Source: Chinchilla lanigera (lineage: Eukaryota; Chordata; Mammalia; Rodentia; Chinchillidae). Taken from it: a stretch of 64,000 nt of DNA. Made by a program: the position numbers and the translations under genes. Shown here one piece after another: positions 1 through 12,800 of this stretch (its first letter is position 1; each line of letters opens with the position of its first letter). Where the stretch lies: positions 10,482,100-10,546,099 of the forward strand of contig NW_004955469.1 of the NCBI RefSeq assembly GCF_000276665.1, given 5' to 3'. The notes under the pieces were generated by a model. That model was given only the letters and a program-made list of their open reading frames with translations, searched no databases and was not told the origin of the DNA.

Positions 1-2510
1 GGAAGAAGTGGGAGAAGCGACAGCAGAACACAGTCCACGGCATGCTGCTGCGCCCCCTTCCCCGCTCCACCTCCCACTGTGGGCCTCCACCACACACTTC
101 AGATGTGACTGCTGGCCCTCACCTCGTGGAGACATTCCTCCTCGGGATGAGGCCCCCTCTGAGTTGGCGACTGTCCGATCTGGGTTGACTCAAGCAGCAC
201 AGAGCAGAAGAAAAGCAGCGCTCCTTCTCTGCGGAACTTGATACGTAGTAATGTAGCCAGGGTGACCTCGTCCCACAGCCCCTGACTCACGCTGCTGACT
301 TGAAGCAGGTGGCCATCTGGTTCTGCCTCCCAGGCAGGCTGTTGTTTTGGGGTAGCTGGAACTAGACTGATTCCCTGTGCCCCATTCGCTTACTACCTGT
401 TCATGTTCCCAGCCCCCTCGAGAGCCAGGCAGGTCCCCTTAATACCTCTTCCTCAGAATCTGCTACACCCCTAGTCTTTAAATCACTCAGTCCATGGTCA
501 ATAAAAATGAGTGCCTGACACCCAGCTCACCTATCTGCCATCGCTCTGGCCCCTGTTCTCATTCCCCACGGCATTCCAGTGTCTCCTTGACCTCTGGCCC
601 CTTCAGGGCTATCTACTCTCCCCCAACACATGGAGCCTCTAATCAAATACATATGATCAAATTCGCTCTCCCAGAAGGGTAGGGTATGTCTTTGCTTTTG
701 CTTCCTCCCTTGCTGGTGAGTCTGGAACCAGCTCCAGCCCCTGACCCTGGGCCCAGTTGGGGCTCCTTTGTACAGGGACAATCATAATTAGCAGCCCCCT
801 CCATCTTTAAGGAGTGCAGTTCTCTGATCCTGCAGTAGCCCCTCAGCATCGCTGCACTCACTGGGCCACTGTTCTTGGATGCCTTCCTGTCTCAGAGCTT
901 CTTGGGCCATCTCCTTGCCGGCCTAGAAAGCAAGACTCTTATGCCCTCCCCTCATCCTCCCATTGGCAACCCTACCCTGAACACAGGAGTGGCCCCATTT
1001 TTTTTTATAGGAGGCTCCCAGAATGCCCTTCTCTGAGTAACTGTTCAGTGCACGCTGAACAATACTACCTGGGACGGGCAGGCAGCCATGCAGACAGGCC
1101 ACCGAGAGCCCTCTCTGTCTTGCCCTTGGCCTCAAGTGCGTGTCCCTGGAAGGATGGCCTCTGGCCCAGTTCCAGACAAGAATGCCAAGACTCAGAGGAA
1201 AGGGGAGGCTTGTCAAGTGCCCCAGGGGAGCATGTCTATGTTGGGGACTGAAAGCTGTATGCATATAAATTTTGTCCTCCAAAGTGACCCTCTGTGTCTG
1301 TCCTATGGGTCTTTTGTTGGCCTGGTCCTAAGGTGAGGAATGGAACCAGGCAAGAGGCCAGTCCAGGTTAGAACTACTTTGTCTCTAACCTGGAACAGGT
1401 CCCTGCCCCATCTGGGCCTCAGGTGTTTCTCATCTGTAAAATGGGGGCATTTGGAAGTTGCGAATCCAGGTGTCTGCAGTGCCATGCTGGAATACGATTG
1501 TGTACATGGGGTCAGGTGTGAGATGAGATGAAGTGGTTATGGTAGGAACAGAAGAAAGCACGTCCCTTCCGAGAGCGTTTGGATCCCAGGTCTCTTCCCC
1601 CTCATCTTCCTCCTCCTTCCTCAGTTTCTCCCCTGTTCCTCCTCAGTGCATTAAAATATCTGATGGAATTTACCCCTGAGTGGTTAGTTTTCAAACACTG
1701 CCATTTATCACTACAGACTTTTATTTCAATGTTTTGATTTTCTTTTCCTATTCCCAAACTTTCAGACTATGGCCTTTCTACTCCATAAGTGCCTTTTGAG
1801 AGTGTTCCTAGCTCTGTGCCCACTTAGATATTTCCTGATCTGAGTCATACTAACTTGATCTTGCCTTACTGTAATTTTTACGTTTTCTCCTTAGCTTACT
1901 TCCTCCGTTTCCACTTTGTATGCTTTCTTCCTTCTCTGATGAACCCATCACCTGCAATTAGGTAGCCTGGAATCTAGACTGGACTTGTATGGAAACTGAT
2001 TGTGAAACAGATAGGTAAGCAGAGAATTAAAAGTATATTTCACAAGGAAAAAAAAAGCCCCGTAACTATAGGAAGCCAACCAAAAGAGCACATAACACAT
2101 AGTTCAAAGGAGGCAGAAAGGAAAACAAGAACAGATAATAAAATATATTGATAATCAGAACACTTCCTAGAAAAGAAAAAAATGCTGACATGTGACTCTC
2201 CTGCCAGAGAAATGACAAAGGAAAGAAAAGAGGTAAAAATTGGAGAATCAGGGAGATGTTCTGTTGCTAGGGTGAAAACAAAAGCCCAGACTGGAATACA
2301 TGTAGAACCCTTCTGAAGTCTTTTGCTGCACGTCCCTTGCCAGAGCTGTTATGTAAAGCCCTCTAGGGAATGAATGAAATTATGTTTACGCAGTTCTTTC
2401 TGTTTAAATGCAAAAGAACCATGTTAAATCTAGACGGCAGGATTTTTACTGCTTAAGCAATCTTTAGTACTGTCAGGTAACCTGTCTGTATGGATTATTT
2501 TCTCTTGTAG
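1..2510 (+). other. Upstream PLB1 intron sequence
   Basis: No exon recognised on either strand. The preceding PLB1 exons (the stem after repeat 3) were looked for and not seen, so they should lie before the window. The interval holds a MIR-like segment near 1375-1530 and otherwise nonrepetitive sequence. Confidence 0.6.
1375..1530 (+). repeat. MIR-like SINE fossil
   Basis: Contains the degenerate MIR core 'GGGCCTCAGGTGTTTCTCAT' followed by 'CTGTAAAATGGGGGC'. Old and diverged; ends approximate. Confidence 0.55.
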
Positions 2511-2576
2511 GAGGAGCCCTTCCTGAGAACCCCCCAGAATAGTGACTACACGTACCCCACCAAGCCAACCATTGAG
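2511..2576 (+). CDS. PLB1: PLB1 coding exon A: linker between lipase repeats 3 and 4
   Basis: 66 bases, 22 codons, beginning [16 protein letters not shown]. Acceptor is TCTCTTGTAG and donor is GAG|GTAACC; phase 0 at both ends. It is the linker peptide that precedes the fourth lipase repeat. Its glutamate-, proline- and tyrosine-rich sequence closely resembles the matching linker of human PLB1 as I recall it. No earlier exon was recognised in bases 1-2510. Confidence 0.9.
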
Positions 2577-5350
2577 GTAACCTCTGAGTCATGTCTGCCT
2601 CTTAGACACAAGCTGCATCCACCTGCCAGGGGCTTGGGGTGTGGCACAGTTTTTGGAGTGTTCACTTAAGCAGAAACGTACTCTTACATAAGGGGAATTG
2701 GAATGTACAAAAAAGACTCCTGAACTGTGAGGACCCAGCACTGCCCTAACATGTTCTCAAGTTGCCTACCTGATGTCAGTGACCAATCAGAGGAAGTGCC
2801 TTTGACCTTTGCAATCCTGTGCTCACTAACATGGCTTCTGGTGAGGCAGCTCAGACTTTCAAGAAGAGACGGAGAGGAGGCAGTGGGTGTGGCTTGCCAT
2901 CTGCTTCTCAAAGGTGGAAAGGGAATGGGAAGGACTCTCAGTGCCAGAGGCAGGGCCCAGCAGGAAGCTGACACATATTCAACTGCACAGACCCCTAGGC
3001 CTTCTTGGTTCAAGTCAGTCATCCCACTCTGAGCATTCAGGGCCCAGGGCTTCAGGGACTTCCACTACCAAGATGCCTGCAGGCTCCTCGACCATATCAA
3101 CCCTTGCAGGGCAGTGCTGGTATAGACCATGTCCACTGGCCACCAGGACAGAGGCTCAGCCACCAGTTTCAGCTTCACACCCATGGTTTCATGCCAGTCT
3201 TATGCTAGGTGCTGGTGGGGATTGAGAGAGATCACACACTGTCCTTACCTGGGGCACATAAAGCCCAGTAGAGATCCTACAGCCATTTATTGAGGATCTA
3301 CTATGTGCCAGGCACTGTGTTGGGAAGTTAGAGAAATAGACCTGACAGGTGGGTCCCAGCTCTCATGAAGTTTATAATCTGCTGAGGAAGGTACCCAGTA
3401 AACAGCTAAAAACAGTTGTTTCACATAGTAATGCAGAGGAGGGTGATCTGAGAAAGAATGACAGGGCCAGGAGAAGGGTGGCAGGTTCAGACACATGGTG
3501 CAGGCTGGACTTCTTTGAGGATGGTGATCTGAGCTAAGATGGACAAGATGAAAAGATGCTGGCCATAAAGAGAGACAGAAACACAGTCCCAAGCAGAAGG
3601 ACCAGAGATCACAAAGACTCGGAAAGGGGGCTGAATTCTATGTATTTGACAAAGAGAAAAGAGGTCAGAGTGGATGGGGGAGGGGGGCCGAATGAGGGGG
3701 AGAATACAGAAAATGAAATCAGAGGTGTGTTCAGGGCCAGATCACACAGAGCCTGAATTCCTGCGTACAAAGGTTGGAAGTCAGATGGGAAGCCATTGGA
3801 AGTTTTAGGAGAGGGTGGTGTGATCTAGTTCACATCATTCATTCATTCATGGTGATACTGAGGATTAAACCCCAGAGCCTTCATAATGAGCTACATCCCC
3901 ACACTTTTTGTAAAATTTGAGAAAGGGTCCTGCTAAGTCATTTAGTTGTCTAGGCTGGGCTTGAATCTCCTGCCTCAGCCTCCCAGGGTGCTGGGATTAC
4001 AGGCATGCACCACCACAAGTAGCTTGGTCCACATCTTCAAGAAATCTCCCTGATGACTATGTGGAGAACAGACTGGAGATCACTGATTAGGGAATAGCTT
4101 TTTCCAAGTCAAATTAAGAGTCAAAACTAACCTATCTGGAATTATTAAAGAACAGTTGCTAAGCTCCAGGGTATTAGCAATAACAGCCCTATGGCTGGGA
4201 CCTCTGCTATCTTTAGTTTGGACTCTCTCTGGTTCACATTAGTCCAATGGAGTTTTGTCCTAGTTGAATCCACTGACAAAATTCTATCATACATCTTGAA
4301 ATATCAGCTATGTCTTGTCAATCAGCATTTATTTATTTCACATTTACTTACTGGGTGCATACACAGAGCAAGTGCTGTCCTAATTACTGGTAGACAGTGG
4401 CGAGCAGAGTGAGTCTAGGCCTGACTTCCTGGATCTTTGTTCTCATGTAGCCTTGCTTCCTCTGCTGCAAAGTTAAAAACCCAAGTTTACAAATAGCTAC
4501 CTGCCTAAAGCAGCCAGACAGGCAACATCATTCTTACCTGGGAACTTGTCAGAAACGCAGCATCCGGGCATTATCCTGGTCCTATGGAATCATACTCTGC
4601 ACTTTTACAAGATCCCAGGGGACTAGGAAGCCCTGGTTTAGGATGCAGCATGTGGTTCTCCTCCTGGGACAGATGATCTTGTTCAAGTTCCAGGATGTGT
4701 CTGTTAATATACACGGAATGTGCTTATCTCTGGATCCACAATGATTGAAGATATTTCCAAGGTGCTGATGGCTATATTGTTTTTTAAAGTGTGTTTTCTC
4801 AGAGTATTTGTCATTTGCCCATAAGTCTATGCTGGATTTCAGTAAAACTTCCAAAAAGAAGAAGAAATCTATTGGTGTGTTGAATTGAGCAATCCTTTGG
4901 AATAAACTAAGTTCCATTAGATTAGGCAAATAATATTTAAAAGATTCATTTTCACTCTCCCATGATAGGGATAGTTTAACAAAGCTTGTCTTCACTATCA
5001 GCCGCCTGAACAGATGAGCTGAGCTTCCAAGGCCTCTGGCAGTCACACCCCTAGAGAACCAACCTGTCAGTGGAGGCTTCCTGTGCATCTAGCAATAGAT
5101 ATTTGGGATTTGGGGACACAGATTCAGGTCTCATCAGCTTTCTGGATTCTAGCCATTTCTGTGCCCTCTGCTTCCCACCCCTACCCGCTACCTAAGCATC
5201 TGGAAAGTATGCCCTGTATTACAGAGACAGGGAAAGTTTGTCACAAGTACATGGGGTTAGGGGCTGGGGATTTAGCTCAGCGGCAAAAGCGCCTGCCTGG
5301 CAAGCGCAAGGTCGTGAGTTCAGTTCCCGGTACCGGAGAAAAAATAAAAC

Positions 5351-5382
<32 letters not shown>

Positions 5383-8300
5383 GTACATGGGGTTATAGGT
5401 ATTTGTTTATAAACTTATAAGGAATTGGTGCCTCTTAAATTAAATACGCAAAAATACACACAGGTATACAGAAAAGATATGCAAAACCCAGGATTTCTGC
5501 AATTATAAAAATTTTGTCTTCTCCTAAAAATATTTTAACTAATGATTGCTTAGGCCCTAGCATTATAATTAGTGCAAACTGGCTTAGTGTTAACACAGAG
5601 GCATGCCTATAATCTTGTATTTGGTACTCATATCCTGTATTCCTTCAGGAAGCCACATGTTTGGGGGCAGCTGCTGGCTCCATTCAAGAGTGTAGATGAG
5701 TCAGGATGGGAGGGTTGAGTGGATGTGCACCTGTGTGTAGAGGGGGTGGATACATGGAAGTAGGCAGACACCCATTTCTCTCCTCCAGTTTCCCTCTTCG
5801 CCCACCTACAACTAGCAGCTCTTACCCTCCATGAACCCCCACAGCAATAAATTCCTAGTGTTTGCCAAAACCCCCTTAGCTGGCTGTTCTTGGGCCAGCA
5901 CTCTCTGCTCAGTGGATATTGGCCTTGTGTCTTTTCTCCTGTTGATTTAGAACTGGGGCAGTGACTTCCTGTGTACAGAGTGGAATCCTTCCAATAGCAT
6001 CCCCACCTCAGGTGAGTGAAAACAGCATCACCCCCTCACCAAAGCGCCTTGCAAAGCAGCAGGTGTGGGGACCCCTCAGACCCACCTGGAACTTCCAGCA
6101 GGCTTTGCTGATGCCCATGTAATATAATAGACCTAGACCCTGGGAGGCTCCAAGGAACTGGCCCTTGGCCACCACTGGGCTCCTGTAAGGAGGAACATGG
6201 GCTGCTTCACCAAATTATACTTCTCATCTCCTTGTAGTCCCAGTGGCAGCCCCCCAGGCTTCCCTGCCTAGTGAAGTGGGTGCAGTCAGGAGTTGGGGCC
6301 CTCGCTGCCCATGCCGTGTGACCCTGCAGCTGAAACTTTCCTGGACCCAGTGCGAGCTGGCTCCTCTCAGGGAGGAGGAGATCCACCAAGCCCATGACTG
6401 TTGGGGTTGGTCATTCTGAATAAGTAGAAGGGGCAGAGTTGCTAAAGCCTTAAACCAGAAATAAGAGCCATGGGAACCTGGGGGACTGGAGCAAAGTTCC
6501 AGGCTCTGGTGAAGTTCAACCTTTGGCTGAGCCCTCAGCCCTAACCATCTGTCTTCGTGCCTGTCTCTCCTAGTCCACAAGCTCCAACCAGCAGACATCA
6601 AAGTAGTTGCAGCCCTGGGTGACTCGCTGACTGTGAGTACTGAGCCGTAGGCCTGGGGGGAAGGGGGGGCTTGGAGCCAGCCAGGCCCTGTGCAGAGCCA
6701 GCTCTTCTCAGCACTGGCTCTGCATTTGGCATTGAGCCCCACACCTTCCCTCACTCGTCCTGCTCAAACTCCACCCTCCACGAGGGCCCCCACACCCTGG
6801 GAGAAGCAATTTCCCAAGCATTTCATCCATGTGTTGTGGCGCTTACACACACTGCCTGCCTTTATCAGGACATTCATCTCCACCCACCCAGACACAAAGA
6901 GTCTCACCCACACTTTGCCCAGTGTCCCCAGCTCACGAGGCAGCAGGAGACCAATTCCTGGCCTGTGGAGCGGTCCCACTGTGAGCATTAGCATAGCATT
7001 AGCCCACTATTTAGCTATTGCTGTGTGCCTGATGCTCCATCAGCAATTCTAAAAAAAAGAAAAAGAAGGATGCAGCACAGTCAGAGCCCTCCAAAAACCT
7101 GTCTGGCCAGGACAAAAGAAATGTGTTCAGAAAGAGATGTGTGATCACATGGGTGGCATCACAGGGCTTTCAAAATACAGTATTCATTTCTAAGGAAACA
7201 AAGCCACCCCCACATGTGTGAAGGTGCTTTCATTTTGGTACGAAGATGAGAAATGTATGGAAGAAAACTCGCCAGGCTTATAACCATGATTTCACCCTGG
7301 TGGGGTATGGGGGTGGGGATGTGGATGTGGATTCTGCATCAGGCACAAGATTCTTAAGGTGGGAGTAGATTATTATTATTATTTTTTTAAATCTTTGTAT
7401 TGTTTCACTGATTGTTGAATATGTGTTACTTCTGTGAATTTCAAAGAAGAATTTTAAGACAGCATACAGAGAAAGCTTTTACAGAGGCAGCGGGAATCAA
7501 AGAGCATTTTAGTGAATGAATTAAGGGGCTGAGGGGGCTGGAAAGGAGGATGTTCAGCATTCTGGGAAGAATGGAGCGGGTGGGGATTGGGACAGAGCAA
7601 CTTGAGGCCCTCTTGCTTGGGAAACAGAGACAGATCAATGTGCCCAGATATGAAAGTTTTGTGTGGACAGGGAAGGAGGGAGTAGATGAAAGGAAGGAAA
7701 GTAGACGTCAGATTATGGTGTCTACATTGGTGATGGGAGCTGGCCTTGACCCTCAATGTAAGGGAAATATTGAAGGGCTGGAGGGTGCACAGAGATGTGT
7801 TCAGAGGAGCGGGTGGCAGCCCTGTTGTTGGGAGGGGAACGGAGATGCGAGACCATGAGGTTGGGAAGGAGGCAGAGTATTTTCCATCCAGGGAGACAAG
7901 AGTCTCAACCAGGGAAGTGGCAAAGGGAGCAAAGGAGAGGGACAGCACATCAGGAAGAAGGAATCTGCACAACCTGGTTCCTGGTAGTTGGAAGAGGCCT
8001 AGGGAGAAGAATGTGATAACTCAGAGCTTCAAGTGGCCTGGAGAAGAGCAGCTACCACTGCCAGAAAAGGCAAATCCAGGTCCTATACCAGCCCCGCATC
8101 CTGACCCAACAGCAGCCTGGAAGCTTCTGTTTGCTTTTCACAGACAGCAGTGGGAGCTCGAGTCAGCAACTCCAGTGACCTGCTTACATCCTGGAGGGGG
8201 CTGTCCTGGAGGTGAGGATGTTCTCAGCTCATTCTCTGTAGACAATGCTTGTTTTCCTTTTTGTTTTTTTGTTTTTTTGGTGTTTTGGTACTGGGAATCC

Positions 8301-9853
8301 AACTCACAACCTCACGCTTGCCAGGCAGGCGCTGTGCTGCTGAGCTAAATCCCCAGCCCCAACAATGCTTGTTCTCCCAAAAGGGAGTGTGTTTCCCCTC
8401 TCCTGTCTCCAGGGATGAAGCAGGGTCCCTATAACCCAGCTCCAAGTTCTGAGGAGACTCTGTGATGCTTGTCTATCCCCAAGGGTGGTGGGAATGATGA
8501 TCCAGGGCCAGAAACTCTAGTGTGACCACACACAGAGCAGCAGGTCAGGGTGATTTTAACAAAGACATTTGCTCTTCCTAGCATTGGAGGAGATGGGGCT
8601 TTGGAGACCCAGACCACACTGCCCAGTAAGTAGCCCCCCCAAGAAGCACTGTCACTATGGCTGTCACAACCCTCAGTGAGGCCAGGACCTTCTGCCGGGG
8701 AGAAGGGATGAGCAAGTTATTGGCAGGGAGAAAAATCAGTCTGTCCTGGAAAAGCCAGAACCCTCCTGCCCCACACCTGTGCCTCTAGACTGCAGCCCAC
8801 CTGAGTTTCTGGTGTTCTCTCACCTGTACTCTCTCCCTTGTCCCCCTCCAAAGACATTCTGAAGAAGTTCAACCCTTCCATCGTTGGATTCTCCACTGGT
8901 ACCTGGGAGGAGACAGCAGGATTCAATGTAGCAGTGGAAGGGGCCCAAGCTAGGTGAGTGGCCCTGGGTACATGAGGGAGGCGGAGCAATCCAGGTGGGA
9001 AGCACAAGGAGGCAGGAAGGAGGACCTCGTCCCTTATGGGTCATAAGAGCCGTGCATGGAGCATTTTTGTGTGCTAGCCCTGCACCAAACCCTCCGTGTG
9101 GGTTGTCTCACATAATTCCTACACCTTTGGACATGGACACTATGAGGACACTGAGGTTCTGCAGGGTTCGTAAACAGCCAAGGTCACCCATCAAGCCATT
9201 AGATAAGCTAGGATCTGACTGTGTCTGAATGCAGCACTAACCTCTATGATGTTCCAGCTCCTCCAAGGCAGCAGCAGAAGGAAAATATCTCTCTGCCCCA
9301 GGCACTGTCCCTGCCGACACCACCTCCTGTCCAGCAAAGGCACCCGTTACACGACCGTGACAGCTCTCAGTACTATGAAAGGTTCCATCTGTGACCCTGT
9401 GACTGTCTACCTTCCTCTCCTCCCCGCCTTGCCTCAGGACTTTGAGTCTTTGACTGCAAAAGACTATACTCTAACAGTAGGGAGTTAGGTGTTAGGACCC
9501 TCCAAATAGCAGGGTGGCTGTTTGTTTTCACTGAGATCTCTGGTGTTGACAACAACGCAGATAATTAAAGCTGAAATGCCTGACCGGGTTCATTGATTTT
9601 CTGCATGGAGCGTGCTGGGTATTTGCTTTGTAGGAGTTTCCGCTATGCTCAGATCACCAGGGAAACGACACTGGCTTGATTCACTCTGTTTACAGGCAAC
9701 GTTCCTTTGTGAAGCCGCAACTGAGCCTCAAGCTCTGGTTCAGTCTCTGAGCCACAGGAAACCATCTCAGTTCCTCAACATGAGCAGGAAGGACTTCTAT
9801 TTCTGCAAAAAAATTGAGCTTTGTGGGGCCACTCTACTCACATCTGATTGCTA

Positions 9854-9897
<44 letters not shown>

Positions 9898-12800
9898 CCC
9901 AGGATTCATTAGGCGGGGCTTGATTTCTCAGTCTGTTGGAATTCAAGCTTCTTTCTCAAGTCCCTTCTCTCACTGCCTTGTTTATTCTACTGCTGCTCAG
10001 CATCTCCACCAGGTCAAGGTCAGGGGCAGAAGAGGTAGCTGAGACCTGCAGACATCTCTGATGTCCAGTGTTAGGGAAAACGAGAATAAGCCATTGACTT
10101 AAGTAAGGTTAGAGAATTGCTCTGGGACTTTCCTTTGTCTCCTCTCTTGCTTCTCTGTGTGAATAAGGCTGAATTTACCTAAAGAAAGATAAATACCACA
10201 CAGAGTACCTAAGATCCTGAGGTCTGGGGTCAGACCATCTTTTCCAAATCCCAGCTCAGATCTCTGCTAGCTTGGCAAGTTGCTTAGCACCTCTGAATCT
10301 TAGCTTCCTCATCTATAAGCAGGGATGATAATAGGAGCTGCTTCTCACGATTGTCGTAAGGATTGAATGAGATCCATAGTCCTTGGATAGAATTTAGTAC
10401 AGCACACAATATACATGCACAAACTTGCCATTATTAGGATATTTAATTTTAAGTGTTATTCAATAGCCAATGTCCCTTCCATCAACCAATAAGCTAGAAT
10501 TCATTCAACACCTGCAAAGGACTGAACTCCTGTCTGGTTACTGCAAGATACAAAAGAATCTAAACGTGAACTTGTTTACAAAGAGCTTGTGCTTTAGTTA
10601 AGGACACTAAGCAAACAGGAAGAACTTTTGGGTAAAGTTAGTGTTTATATGGCAACACTGCTGACCTGAAATAAATTGATACTGAGTCATAGAGTACAGT
10701 GAGGAGAACAGAACTGGGCAGTCTTCGCCCAGATGTCTCCAGCCCAGGACCTGATGGAGTGAATGACAATCAGCAGGATTCCTGAAATCGTTTAACCCAA
10801 CCTCCTGCTCTACAAGGTGAAAAGTCACCCCAGCAAGCAGGACTCAGTACCCAATGCAAGCTCACTCAGCAGAGCTGAAAAAAGAGAAGCCCTGAGCCCT
10901 GGAACGAAGAAGGAAATGGAGAAGATAGTGATAAACAGGCTCAGAGCAAAGGCTCATAAGAAGCCAGAACTTGGTCTGAAGGGTTGGCTAGGAAGAGGGA
11001 GGACATAGGCAGTTTTCATTTCCCCTTCAAGCCCTTGAGGGTTTATGTATTATTCGTGACTATTTCCCTTAGTCATGTCTTGAACCTATTAAAAGGTTAT
11101 AGATACTTCTGTGGTCACCTTTACCCAGGACAGACTTGCTTTCTGACTTCCTGATATGCCCATCAATAGCAGTAGCATACAGGAGACGATTCCAGATGTG
11201 GACCTTCTCCTTAATGAGAAGTAAGGTCGGGGCAGGGCTTGCTCAATGCCCAGCTTGCACAAAGGTTTTAAACGGCTCTCCTTTATCAGTTACTTCGTTT
11301 ATGGCTTCTTCGCTGGAAGATTCCATTGACTGTGTCGCCCAGTGCCGACTTAACTTCTCATCTCCATATCTTTTTAAGGAAACAGCTTTATTGAGATATA
11401 TTTGGCCACAATAAAGTACACACATTAAAAGCATACAATGTGATAAGACCTGACATAGGTACATACCTGTGGCGCCATCACCACGGTCAAGATAATAAAC
11501 ATGTCCATCACCCACAGCAGTTTCCTTGTAATTTCCCCTCTGTAATCTGTCCCTCTGTTCCTGCCTCTACTCCTCCCCAGGCCCTAGGCAACTAACCTGC
11601 TTTCTGTTACTATAGGTCAGTTTGACTTTTCTGGAATTTTATGTAAATGGAATCGAAGAATAAGTGCTCCTGGCAGTTGGTGGAATTGGCTTTATTCTGT
11701 CCAGCAAAATTATTTTGAGACACTGTGATTCATCCCTATTATTGAGTGTAGCAATGGTTCATCCCCTTTTTATTGCTGAATAGTGTTTCACTGACATGCA
11801 TATAACTTACCCAGAACACCAATAGCCATGACTTATTTACGCAGACATCTAGGAGATGAAGGAAGAACTAATCCTGTTTTGTTGCAGGGACAAAAAAAAA
11901 AAAAAAGAATAGGGAGATAGGGAATAGTGTAGGAAACTACAAAGATGAGGAACAAAAGGACTAAAGGAGCAGAGTGGTTAAAGTAAAAGTTAAAAGAGTC
12001 AAATACAAAGATTATTTTTTCTTGAAATTTTTATTTAATGTAATCTAAGTAGACATTAGTAAACACAAAAAAATTTTGTACTTCTATAAAAAAAACAAAA
12101 CTGGATGTGGTGGCACACAACTGTAATCTCAGCACTTAGGAGACTGAGGCAGGAGGATTGTCATGAGTTCAAGGCCAGCCTGAACTACATAGGGAGACCC
12201 TGTCTCAAAAAAACAAAACAAACAAAAATAAAATAAAATAAAAAAGTTTTCTAACAAAACAGAGAATAATAATAGTTAATGCACTGTGTACCATAATCTT
12301 AAAAGAATGGCCAAACATTATTTTTCAAAAGGGCAACTGAATAAGGAACAGGGTTAGTTTGCAATGATAAAGCCTGAGGATATAGCAGAGAAAATCCCTG
12401 ATAGGAAGGCTGACCAATCCCAACCCAAATGACCGATGAGGCCTCAGTCCTGGCTACAGATACTAGGTAGCAGGGTCTGGGTCAGTGTGAGCCCACAATC
12501 CATGACTGGCCGGGATTGTGGAGAGCAGACAATCCAATGACATGTTCTGAGAAATAACCTTTGCAGAACACTACGCATCCTGAAGACGCAAATCCAAAAC
12601 TGGAGCCCTCCTGAGCAGCTCTGATGTCCCCTTTCTTCCCCTTGCTTAGGGACATGCCGGCCCAGGCCCGAGAGCTGGTAGAGCGAATGAAAACCAGCAC
12701 TGTGAGTACTGACCCCTGAACCACCCCCAAAAGGCGCCATGTCCTTGCTGGGAGGTGGCAGGGTCCTGTGACAGCCCTTCTGTCCCAGCTTACCACCTAC

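Noticed and set aside
3841..4020. Possible exon with good acceptor-like pyrimidine tract
   Set aside because: The sequence is a reverse-oriented B1-dID SINE; its T-rich and 'CAG' motifs come from the repeat.
5267..5340. tRNA-like sequences as functional tRNA genes
   Set aside because: They have the A and B boxes of an alanine-type tRNA head but end in A-rich tails with target duplications, so they are ID SINEs.
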